Source of the DNA: Leptospirillum sp.
Lineage (GTDB): Bacteria; Nitrospirota; Leptospirillia; Leptospirillales; Leptospirillaceae
Length of the DNA: 6,660 bases
Assembly (NCBI GenBank): GCA_027346125.1
Contig: DAIEST010000125.1
Span: 1 to 6,660 of the forward strand
Direction: 5' to 3'
In this document: piece by piece, positions 1-5,699 of the stretch
Position numbering within the stretch: position 1 is the first letter of the stretch
Layout: each line of letters begins with the position of its first letter
Notes under the pieces: generated by a model
Told to the model about the DNA's origin: nothing
Database searches by the model: none
The model's input: the letters and a program-made list of their open reading frames with translations, nothing else
Translations under genes and position numbers: made by a program

Positions 1-342
1 AACCGGAGGTTCGTCCTTGAGTTCTACAACCCGTTCGCAGATATTGGCCGCAAGATCGCTCATCCGCTCCAGATCGGTGATGATCTTCATCGCCGTGATG
101 ATGAACCGGAGATCCCGGGCTTCCGGCTGATGGAGCGCAATCATCCGGATACACTCCTCGTCGATCCCGACTTCCATCGCGTTGACCTGATGGTCCCTGG
201 CAATAATGGCATTCGCCTTTTCCACGTCCCGACCCGCAAGAGACTGCATCGCTCCCTCGAGCTGCTCCTCCACCATATGTCCCATGGCGGTCACGCGTTC
301 CTTGAGCTGTTCGAGTTCAACATCAAAATGCCTGTACACCAT
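1..342 (-). CDS. phoU: Phosphate signalling protein PhoU, N-terminal half (runs off left edge)
   Basis: Reading the minus strand from the ATG at 342 gives 114 uninterrupted codons to the window edge, starting MVYRHFDVELEQLKERV. PhoU proteins are usually about 215-240 residues and consist of two similar three-helix bundles, so roughly the first half is present. The fragment is helical and charged throughout. It contains the PhoU signature DLERMSD followed by AANI at residues 90-101, with E92, R93, D96 and N100 at positions that correspond to the family's metal-binding E/DxxxD region. PhoU works at the inner face of the cytoplasmic membrane and couples the Pst transporter to the PhoR/PhoB system. 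A GGGAAAGG stretch lies just upstream of the ATG, and only 22 bases separate it from the pstB stop, which fits co-transcription as the last pst operon gene. A GTG directly follows the ATG and is an alternative start. The C-terminus cannot be assessed. Confidence 0.95.
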   Translation of the reverse strand, partial: MVYRHFDVELEQLKERVTAMGHMVEEQLEGAMQSLAGRDVEKANAIIARDHQVNAMEVGIDEECIRMIALHQPEARDLRFIITAMKIITDLERMSDLAANICERVVELKDEPPV

Positions 343-364
343 TATTGCCTTTCCCGCAAGAGCG

Positions 365-1117
365 TCAGCCAAAACGCCCGGTAATATAGTCTTCGGTTCT
401 GACATCCGACGGATTGGTGAAGATCCGGGATGTTTCCCCCATCTCCACCAGCTCTCCGGAGAGGAAGAACGCCGTCTGGTCCGAAACCCGGGCGGCCTGC
501 TGCATATTGTGGGTCACGATCACGATCGCGTACTGGGTTTTCAGATCCTGGATCAGCTCTTCGATCCGGGAGGTGGAGATCGGATCCAGGGCCGAAGCCG
601 GTTCGTCCAGCAAAATGACCTCCGGTTCCACCGCAAGGGCCCGTGCAATGCAAAGACGCTGCTGCTGCCCGCCGGACAAGGAAAATGCCGAACTGTCCAG
701 CCGTTCCTTGACTTCATCCCAGAGAGCGGCGGCCCGCAGGGACTTTTCCACCATGTCCGAAAGAATCGAACGGGAGCGGATGCCCTGTATACGAAGGCCA
801 TACGCCACGTTCTCGAAAATGGACTTATGGAACGGGTTGGGCTTCTGGAAAACCATTCCGACCCGGCGTCTCAGCATAACAGGATGCATCTCGGAAGAGT
901 AGATATCGACACCATCGAGCGTCACCTGACCTTCGATGGAAAACTCCTTCACGAAATCGTTCATCCGGTTCAAGGATCTGAGGAATGTTGTCTTTCCACA
1001 GCCGGATGGTCCGATCAGTGCCAGAACCTGACGATCAGGAATTTCGAGAGAGATGTCCCTGAGAGCGGCATTCTCCCCATAATAGGCATAGAAGCTGGCG
1101 ACACTCATCCGGGCCAT
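365..1117 (-). CDS. pstB: Phosphate ABC transporter ATP-binding protein PstB
   Basis: This 250-residue protein is the cytoplasmic ATPase of the PstSCAB phosphate importer, close to the usual PstB length of about 250-260. All ABC motifs are intact: Walker A GPSGCGKTT at 36-44, Q-loop Q91 in VFQKPNPF, signature LSGGQQQR at 147-154, Walker B VILLDE at 167-172, D-loop SALD at 175-178 and H-loop H203 in VTHNM. The early AYYGENAAL and the QKPNPF segment are characteristic of PstB rather than other ABC families. The chosen ATG at 1117 has GGGAGGG at 1128-1134, ten bases upstream. An in-frame TGA at 1121-1123 excludes a longer form. The ATG at 1108 (codon 4) is an alternative start, because it overlaps the stop of a small upstream reading frame as ATGA. 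The gene lies 69 bases after pstA and 22 before phoU. Confidence 0.97.
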   Translation of the reverse strand: MARMSVASFYAYYGENAALRDISLEIPDRQVLALIGPSGCGKTTFLRSLNRMNDFVKEFSIEGQVTLDGVDIYSSEMHPVMLRRRVGMVFQKPNPFHKSIFENVAYGLRIQGIRSRSILSDMVEKSLRAAALWDEVKERLDSSAFSLSGGQQQRLCIARALAVEPEVILLDEPASALDPISTSRIEELIQDLKTQYAIVIVTHNMQQAARVSDQTAFFLSGELVEMGETSRIFTNPSDVRTEDYITGRFG

Positions 1118-1167
1118 TGATCAGCGGCCCTCCCGATCCCAATGGTCACGGAACTCCATCGTTCCAT
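1105..1167 (-). CDS. Possible 20-codon leader peptide ORF coupled to pstB
   Basis: Between pstA and pstB an ATG at 1167 opens a 20-codon frame (MERWSSVTIG...DQWPG) that ends in TGA at 1105-1107. Its ribosome-binding site is better than that of pstB: GGAGGA at 1175-1180 with a seven-base spacer. The frame is not in phase with pstB. It overlaps the pstB start region, and its TGA shares two bases with pstB codon 4 (ATGA, 1105-1108), the classical layout for translational coupling. I do not recognise the peptide and it has no membrane segment or known motif. It could be a translated leader that loads ribosomes onto pstB, a remnant of an older pstB N-terminus, or chance. Seen directly: the frame, the Shine-Dalgarno site and the overlap. 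Translation itself is inferred. Confidence 0.35.
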   Translation of the reverse strand: MERWSSVTIGIGRAADQWPG

Positions 1168-1186
1168 CTTTACTTCCTCCCTGTAC

Positions 1187-2083
1187 CTATCCGACCCTGG
1201 ATGCGATCTTTCTCGATCCCCACGTCAACAGACGAATCCCCAGATCGATCACCAGCACGATTGCCAGAAGAACCAGCGCAGCCGCCATGGCTTTGACATG
1301 CATCACCTTTGACGGTTCATGGACATAAATGAAAATCTGCATGGCGAGATCGCCGACAGCTCCCTGACTCCCGACCAGGGAGTTCGGGATCCCCGTGTTG
1401 TAATAGTTCGTGAAGACAAGAGGGGCTGTCTGTCCCAGAACATTCAGAATCCCCAGGAGAATCCCCGTCCCGATCCCGGCCATGGCCCCGGGCAGGGCCA
1501 CACCCCTCAGAGTCTGCCACCGTGAAGCACCAAGGGCAAACGCCCCCTCGATATACGAGATCGGAACGTCCCGGAGCGCCTGTTCCGTCACCCGGGTCAC
1601 GATCGGGATCATGATGAACCCCAGCGTCAACCCCCCGGCCAGAGCGGAGAACCCCCAATGAAGACCGTAACCGGTCGATGTAGAAAACACGTAAAAACCG
1701 ACGATCCCCCATACGACCGAAGGTACCCCAAGCAGCAGATCCGACAGAAGACGGACCGCCCTGGCCGCCGGATTTTTCCCTTCCTGCCAGAGATACATCC
1801 CCGCCCATATACCCACCGGAACGGAAAGAGAACTGGCCAGAACCACCAGAATCATGCTGCCGGCAATACCGTTCAGGATCCCTCCCTCGCTTCCCACCGG
1901 AAATCCGGTCGGGAGGGTAGAGATGAAGTTCCAGTCCAGAACGGACTTCCCCCTGTCCCATGCCACATAGACGATCAGAAGGAGCGGCGCTACCGCCACC
2001 CCGAAGAACAGGAACGTCAATGAGCCCAGGATGGCGTTTCGAAATCGGCGGTGGAACGAGAGAGAAGCCCGGGAATGATCCAT
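1187..2083 (-). CDS. pstA: Phosphate ABC transporter permease PstA
   Basis: This 298-residue membrane protein is one of the two channel subunits of the Pst phosphate importer, close to the usual length of about 280-300. It has a short basic N-terminus, a first membrane segment at about 18-41, and further hydrophobic stretches at about 73-98, 113-135, 145-163, 200-223 and 265-287, consistent with six segments. LLLGVPSVVWGIVGF at 117-131 and the EAA-type cytoplasmic loop EGAFALGASRWQTLRGVALP at 179-198, which docks on PstB, are typical of PstA. The conserved motif normally reading RxxGETAPLLFT appears as NVLGQTAPLVFT at 214-225, so both charged residues are replaced (AAT at 1442-1444, CAG at 1430-1432). 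The ATG lies one base after the pstC stop and has GGGAGG about a dozen bases upstream, so translation is probably coupled to pstC. Confidence 0.95.
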   Translation of the reverse strand: MDHSRASLSFHRRFRNAILGSLTFLFFGVAVAPLLLIVYVAWDRGKSVLDWNFISTLPTGFPVGSEGGILNGIAGSMILVVLASSLSVPVGIWAGMYLWQEGKNPAARAVRLLSDLLLGVPSVVWGIVGFYVFSTSTGYGLHWGFSALAGGLTLGFIMIPIVTRVTEQALRDVPISYIEGAFALGASRWQTLRGVALPGAMAGIGTGILLGILNVLGQTAPLVFTNYYNTGIPNSLVGSQGAVGDLAMQIFIYVHEPSKVMHVKAMAAALVLLAIVLVIDLGIRLLTWGSRKIASRVG

Positions 2084-2084
2084 C

Positions 2085-3104
2085 CTATCCGCCTCCCACG
2101 GAACCGGCGAGTCGGCCTCCCATCAGCCGCATGAGAAGCTCCCGGCCCAGCGTGTTCACGACCAGCGTGATCAGAAGGAGGATCAGTCCGAGTTCCACCT
2201 CGGCTGCGGCATACAGGGGATCGATCACGGCATAGGTAAACGTGTTGGCCAGAAGGGAACTGATCGTATACCCGACATCCTGAATGGTCTGGGGAATGGA
2301 GGCCTGGTTGCCGACCAGGAGGAGGACTGCCATCGTCTCCCCCACCGCCCTCCCGAACCCGAGAATCACCGACCCCACAATTCCCGGAATGACTGCCTTC
2401 AGTTTGACAAAAAAGAGCGTCTCGGCTTTTGTCGCGCCCAGCGCATAGGAAGCTTCCACCATTTCCTGGGGAACCATCAGCAGAGAATCCCGGGTCACGG
2501 TGGCCACCAGTGGAACGATCATGAACCCGACAACGATACCCGCAGCCAGAACCCCGTACCCGAGGGCATCCCCGTTGAAGAAGTCCCACCGTTTTCCCAG
2601 CGTATTGGCCAGAAAAGGTTCCAGATGATCCCGGAGGAGGGGCACCATGAAGGTAATACCGAACGCCCCGAAAACGATCGAAGGGATCCCGGCCAGCATT
2701 TCCATCAGGGTCGAGACAATCCCAGACATCCATTTCGGGGCGTAATCAGAGAGGAAAAGAGCGGAAAAAATGGCGACCGGAATGGAAATGAGCAAGGCGA
2801 TCCCCGTGACCCAGAAGGTTCCGACCAGATAGGCCAGCCCTCCAAAAATGCCTCTCGAAGGATTCCAGGCTTGCGACCACAGGAATGAAAAGCCAAATTT
2901 CCGGATCGAAGGCCAGGCAGTCACGACGCACACAAGAAGAACCACCGAAAAAAGAGCCAGAATGAAAAGACCTCCACCCTTCAGGCCCCAGCCGAAGAAC
3001 CGGTCCGACTGGATTGAAGACTCTTTCCCGATCGCTCTCTTGTCGAGGGGGCCCCTTCTCTGCAACAGTTTCTCCGGCTCTCCGGATTCCACCCCCGACA
3101 CCAT
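2085..3104 (-). CDS. pstC: Phosphate ABC transporter permease PstC
   Basis: This is the second channel subunit of the Pst importer. Residues here are counted from the ATG at 3104, which gives 339 codons. The first membrane segment is at about 46-65 (LFILALFSVVLLVCVV). Next come the PstC-typical GIFGGLAYLVGTFWVTGIALLISIP region at about 85-109, MEMLAGIPSIVFGAFG at 134-149, the EAA loop EASYALGATKAETLFFVKLK at 217-236, and the intact RAVGETMAV motif at 252-260. The start is uncertain. The frame stays open to a TTG/ATG pair at 3194/3191, which would add about 29 residues but has no good ribosome-binding site. By contrast GGAGG at 3107-3111 sits two bases before the ATG at 3104 and five before the adjacent GTG at 3101, so initiation at this pair, probably the GTG, is favoured. 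PstC proteins are commonly about 300-340 residues, which also favours the shorter form. Confidence 0.93.
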   Translation of the reverse strand: MVSGVESGEPEKLLQRRGPLDKRAIGKESSIQSDRFFGWGLKGGGLFILALFSVVLLVCVVTAWPSIRKFGFSFLWSQAWNPSRGIFGGLAYLVGTFWVTGIALLISIPVAIFSALFLSDYAPKWMSGIVSTLMEMLAGIPSIVFGAFGITFMVPLLRDHLEPFLANTLGKRWDFFNGDALGYGVLAAGIVVGFMIVPLVATVTRDSLLMVPQEMVEASYALGATKAETLFFVKLKAVIPGIVGSVILGFGRAVGETMAVLLLVGNQASIPQTIQDVGYTISSLLANTFTYAVIDPLYAAAEVELGLILLLITLVVNTLGRELLMRLMGGRLAGSVGGG

Positions 3105-3242
3105 TTCCTCCGACTTCACCCGAACCCCTTTCAGGAACTGTCCACTTGCAGAAAAACCGGCCATCAAAACGCGGAGACCGGGAAACCCCATCAAGCGAGG
3201 AATCCCGGTTCCGGAAACAACCTTCAGTCCTTGAGGAAACTG

Positions 3243-3254
3243 CCTTCCGGAAGG
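3243..3254. repeat. 12-bp perfect palindrome directly after pstS
   Basis: CCTTCCGGAAGG is a perfect inverted repeat beginning one base past the pstS stop codon. As RNA it could form a four-base-pair stem with a CCGG loop. A second TTCCGGAA core lies about 35 bases further downstream, near 3208-3215. There is no T-tract, so it does not look like a terminator. In many pst operons the pstS-pstC junction carries a structure that raises the amount of pstS message relative to the permease genes, and this element is placed for that, but the stem is short and the role is inferred. Confidence 0.35.
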
Positions 3255-3255
3255 A

Positions 3256-4374
3256 TCACCCGGGAGACCGCTCGTTGTAGGAGTTGCCCGGCAGAAGGCG
3301 GTGAATGATTTTGTCCAGACGACCTTTCAGCGGACGGAAGGGAAGAGGGGCAAACCCGCTGTTGACCGTATACTTGGCGTCCTGTCCCTCGCTCAAGGCC
3401 CAGATGATGAGGTCCCGGACATGTTTCATGGACTCTCCGTCCAGGTTGGTATTCACCATCCAGAACTCGAAGTTCGCATCGGGATAGACATTCTTTCCAT
3501 GAATGTTCCAGACCATCGAACGGTTGAAGTCGTCGGGGAACGACGGGTCCTTGAGCGCCGCATGTCCCGCGTTGCGGATCGTGTCGACCGAACCTTCCAC
3601 GAAGTAGCCGTCAAGATTCTTGAGCGCTGCGGTGGTCAGGTGATACTCATTGACCCATCCGAGACCCACGTATCCGATCGAACCGGGGGAGGACATCACG
3701 GCTGCGACCACGGCATCGCTTCCATTGTATCCGGAGCCGACCGGCCAGGCGGGGGACATGTCCCTTCCCACCTGATTGAACCACTCGGAGGACGTCTGGT
3801 TCAGATAATCGGTAAACACGAATGTCGTGCCGGAAGCATCGGCCCTGTGCACCACGCGGATCTTGGTGTGGGGAAAATGGACACCCGGATTCAGGGCACG
3901 GATCTGGTGATCGTTCCAGTACCGGATCTTGCCCAGGAAGATGCGTGCCAGAACCTTTCCGTCAAAACGCAGCTTGGTCGACTTAGAAAGTCCCGGAACG
4001 TTATAGATCACCTGTGCGTCATCGAACGCGATCGGCACACTGACAAGATTCGGATATCTCTTCCTCAACTCTTTTGTCAGATAGGCGTCGGATGCCCCGA
4101 TCGTGATATTTCCGTTGGCCGCATTGGAAATCCCGAACCCCGAACCGGTAGACGCAACGGAAATATGGAGCCCCGGGTGGGATTTCATATAGGCGATCGC
4201 CCAGACCTGCCCGAGCGGAAAAAGCATGGACGAACCCGAAATCGTGATGCTGTCGGCAGACCAGCCCGTCCCGGGAGAGATGAACGGAGCCAGACAAACG
4301 GCGACCAGAAGCAGAAGCATCCTGCCGAAACGATTGCCGCCCCGGCGACCTTCTGAAGAATCGGATGAAAACAT
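3256..4374 (-). CDS. pstS: Periplasmic phosphate-binding protein PstS
   Basis: This 372-residue precursor is the periplasmic receptor that delivers phosphate to PstCA. An arginine-containing N-region is followed by the hydrophobic core MLLLLVAVCLAPFI at 19-32 and a likely signal peptidase I site GWSA|DS after residue 40. There is no lipobox Cys, so the mature protein should be soluble. Ligand-binding segments match the PstS family: GSSMLFP at 47-53, STGSGFG at 75-81, GASDAYL at 93-99, and HRADASGTT at 176-184, equivalent to the E. coli RxDxSGT phosphate loop (R177, D179, S181, G182, T183). ARIFLGKIRYWND at 143-155 is another family hallmark. The start is fixed by GGAGG at 4380-4384, five bases before the ATG. 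The gene is first in the pstSCAB-phoU cluster, is preceded by a Pho-box-like promoter, and is separated from pstC by a spacer containing a palindrome. Confidence 0.95.
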   Translation of the reverse strand: MFSSDSSEGRRGGNRFGRMLLLLVAVCLAPFISPGTGWSADSITISGSSMLFPLGQVWAIAYMKSHPGLHISVASTGSGFGISNAANGNITIGASDAYLTKELRKRYPNLVSVPIAFDDAQVIYNVPGLSKSTKLRFDGKVLARIFLGKIRYWNDHQIRALNPGVHFPHTKIRVVHRADASGTTFVFTDYLNQTSSEWFNQVGRDMSPAWPVGSGYNGSDAVVAAVMSSPGSIGYVGLGWVNEYHLTTAALKNLDGYFVEGSVDTIRNAGHAALKDPSFPDDFNRSMVWNIHGKNVYPDANFEFWMVNTNLDGESMKHVRDLIIWALSEGQDAKYTVNSGFAPLPFRPLKGRLDKIIHRLLPGNSYNERSPG

Positions 4375-4405
4375 GCAAGCCTCCTTGGGAGTCTATTTCA
4401 AATTG

Positions 4406-4411
4406 ATTATC
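4406..4411 (-). promoter_or_regulatory. Candidate -10 element of the pstS promoter
   Basis: The minus strand reads GATAAT, five of six matches to TATAAT. It lies eight bases downstream of the Pho-box-like pair at 4420-4437. PhoB-dependent promoters replace the -35 hexamer with a Pho box placed about 10 bases before the -10, so the geometry is nearly right. Transcription would start near 4399, giving a leader of about 25 bases before the pstS ATG. Confidence 0.5.
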
Positions 4412-4419
4412 AAAATATC

Positions 4420-4448
4420 AAAACAGGAAAATGACAAACTCGTGACAA
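4420..4448 (-). promoter_or_regulatory. Pho-box-like PhoB operator upstream of pstS
   Basis: On the minus strand, repeat units of 11 bases start at 4448, 4437 and 4426 and read TTGTCACGAGT, TTGTCATTTTC and CTGTTTTGATA. Compared with the Pho-box half site CTGTCAT, the three heptamers match at 5, 6 and 5 of 7 positions. The 7+4 layout with an 11-bp period is exactly that of the E. coli Pho box. The array lies between the four-Cys gene stop codon and pstS, immediately before a good -10. It is the expected binding site for the response regulator encoded just upstream. Binding is inferred; the repeats are seen. Confidence 0.75.
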
Positions 4449-4453
4449 AATGA

Positions 4454-4741
4454 TTACACGCGGACGATCTCCTTGCTCTTTTCTCCTCCTTTTTGCTCCT
4501 CTTCCATGTTTTCCCAGAACCGTTTCCGGGCTCCTCGGGATCCCCACTCCAGATACAACCGACACGCCTTATGCTGGGATGTCCGGCAGATCTGTTCACG
4601 GTACTTTTTCTGCTTGACCGGACTCATGCCTGCCTGATCGTCCAGAAGGCAGAATGTGTTATCGGGCTGGAGGGCTCTCCTGAGATGGGGACAGTCCTCA
4701 GGGCGGCGGCCCCAGACCGGTCGAACCGATTCAGACTCCAT
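4454..4741 (-). CDS. Small four-cysteine protein of unknown function
   Basis: This 95-residue, basic, hydrophilic protein has no signal peptide or membrane segment, so it is probably cytoplasmic. It has four cysteines at 17, 31, 52 and 60, in CPHL at 17-20, FCLL at 30-33, QICRTSQHKAC at 50-60 and then RLYL. A CPxL...C...Q-x-C...H-x-x-C-x-x-Y layout resembles a short cysteine module I recall from assorted bacterial hypothetical proteins, possibly metal-binding, but I cannot name a family. The C-terminal third is charged (MEEEQKGGEKSKE) and likely disordered. The gene is convincing: GAGGAGG overlaps the phoB stop codon, with GGAGG at 4749-4753 placed seven bases before the ATG and only 12 bases between the two genes, so it is almost certainly co-transcribed and perhaps translationally coupled with phoB. 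It occupies the place where phoR often lies. Confidence 0.8.
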   Translation of the reverse strand: MESESVRPVWGRRPEDCPHLRRALQPDNTFCLLDDQAGMSPVKQKKYREQICRTSQHKACRLYLEWGSRGARKRFWENMEEEQKGGEKSKEIVRV

Positions 4742-4753
4742 TCTCCGACCTCC

Positions 4754-5527
4754 TCATTGAAGGGAATCAGAAACCTGCTTCGGGGAAGAACCAAAAGAAG
4801 GGTCCCGGAAGCGGTAACCGGTTCCGCGGAGCGTTTCGATGAATCGCGGACCTCCGGGCTTCTCGCCCAGCTTCTTCCGGAGGGACCAGATGTGGACGTT
4901 CAGGTTATGTTCGTCCACCTCCCACTCCTCCCCCCAAAGAACCTTCATCATCTCCTCACGACTGATCGCAACACCTTTCCTGGAAACCAGATACACCAGA
5001 ATCCGGAACTCGATGGGTGTCAGACGGACTTCGCGCCCATCCACCCACGTTTCGTACCGGAGGGTGTCCACCACAATCGCACCCAGATCGAATCGCGCCT
5101 TGGGAAACGGTCCTTCGTCCCGGGACTTTTCGACTCTCCGGACGAGCGCATGGACCCGGGCAACGAGTTCCCGGCTCGAAAACGGTTTTCCCAGGAAATC
5201 GTCGGCACCCTCTTCGATGGCCCGGACTTTCAGGTCCGCATCGGACACGGCAGAAAGGGCCAGAATCGGAACGTCCCGGATTTCTTTCTGGTTCCGGATG
5301 AATCGGCAGAGTTCGACGCCATCTCGCAGCGGAAGCATCAGATCGATAATGACGAGGGCCAGACTGCCCTGCCCCTGAATCCGGCGAATCACCCAGACAG
5401 CCTCTTCTCCATCGCGCGCCGTCACAACCTCATAACCTTCGCGGGACAGCAGCGCTCTCGACAGAACGAGCAGATCCTCCTCATCATCGATGACCAGAAC
5501 GATCGGTTTTCCGGATTCCCTTTCCAT
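4754..5527 (-). CDS. phoB: OmpR/PhoB-family response regulator, probably PhoB
   Basis: From the ATG at 5527 this is a 257-residue two-domain regulator. The receiver domain (about 8-130) has the acidic pair D14-D15, phospho-acceptor D62 in VIIDLMLP, S92 in LALSA and K114 in LGKPF, so it looks fully competent for phosphorylation. A winged-helix DNA-binding domain (about 144-242) carries the OmpR-family recognition helix region NLNVHIWSLRKKL at 208-220 and the wing RGTGYRF at 234-240. Where E. coli PhoB has DVHIRRLRKAL this protein has NVHIWSLRKKL, so the PhoB name rests mainly on its position upstream of a Pho-box-like site and pstSCAB-phoU. The ATG at 5527 has AGGAG four bases upstream; the ATG at 5548 would add seven residues but has only a weak site. 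No kinase gene accompanies it here. Confidence 0.9.
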   Translation of the reverse strand: MERESGKPIVLVIDDEEDLLVLSRALLSREGYEVVTARDGEEAVWVIRRIQGQGSLALVIIDLMLPLRDGVELCRFIRNQKEIRDVPILALSAVSDADLKVRAIEEGADDFLGKPFSSRELVARVHALVRRVEKSRDEGPFPKARFDLGAIVVDTLRYETWVDGREVRLTPIEFRILVYLVSRKGVAISREEMMKVLWGEEWEVDEHNLNVHIWSLRKKLGEKPGGPRFIETLRGTGYRFRDPSFGSSPKQVSDSLQ

Positions 5528-5559
5528 CTCTCTCCTGCTTCCCTGCATCCGTCCAATCG

Positions 5560-5579
5560 GGATACCCCAAGGATACCCC
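5560..5579. repeat. 11-bp-period tandem repeat upstream of phoB
   Basis: The plus strand contains GGATACCCC at 5560-5568 and again at 5571-5579. The 11-base units GGATACCCCAA and GGATACCCCTA are identical at 10 of 11 positions. On the minus strand, the sense of phoB, the core reads GGGGTATCC. One-helical-turn spacing is typical of sites bound by head-to-tail dimers of winged-helix response regulators. The sequence does not resemble the Pho box near pstS. It lies 33-52 bases before the preferred phoB start, so it may be an operator or part of the leader. No confident promoter hexamers were found around it. Confidence 0.5.
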
Positions 5580-5659
5580 TATCGCACGGATGTCCAAATA
5601 GACCGAAGACAAGAACGGAAACCAACCCATGTATAACGGCGACGATCCTGCGGCATAAT

Positions 5660-5691
5660 CAAAGAAACAGGGGGGAGGCTCCCCTCCCCCC
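5660..5691 (-). terminator. Rho-independent terminator of the porin-like gene
   Basis: On the minus strand a perfect nine-base-pair stem, GGGGGGAGG with CCTCCCCCC, closes a four-base GGAG loop (arms 5683-5691 and 5670-5678, loop 5679-5682). It is followed by the T-rich run TGTTTCTTT at 5661-5669. It begins eight bases past the porin-like stop codon. The other strand has no T-run after the stem, so it acts in the minus direction only. It separates porin-like transcription from phoB, implying that phoB has its own promoter within about 5549-5660. Confidence 0.88.
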
Positions 5692-5699
5692 GATTCCGG

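Noticed and set aside
206..1120. Long plus-strand open frame (304 codons) opposite pstB
   Set aside because: It lies antisense to an unmistakable PstB gene, has a low-complexity, non-domain-like translation and no suitable ribosome site. It is a by-product of codon bias.
3195..3258. Terminator between pstS and pstC
   Set aside because: The palindrome has a very short stem and no T-tract, and pstC must be expressed with pstS, so termination is unlikely.
3301..4356. Long plus-strand open frame (351 codons) opposite pstS
   Set aside because: PstS on the other strand has all family motifs and a clean start. The antisense product has no recognisable domain.
5580..5625. Possible weak Pho box upstream of phoB (TTGTCTTCGGTCTATTTG on the minus strand)
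   Set aside because: Only the first heptamer resembles the consensus and the second half fails, so autoregulation through a Pho box is not supported.
5549..5660. Sigma70-type promoter hexamers for phoB (for example TTGGTT with TCTATT at 17 bases, or TTGGAC with TATCCT at 16)
   Set aside because: Each pair matches the consensus poorly and several equally weak alternatives exist, so no single promoter can be called although one is expected here.
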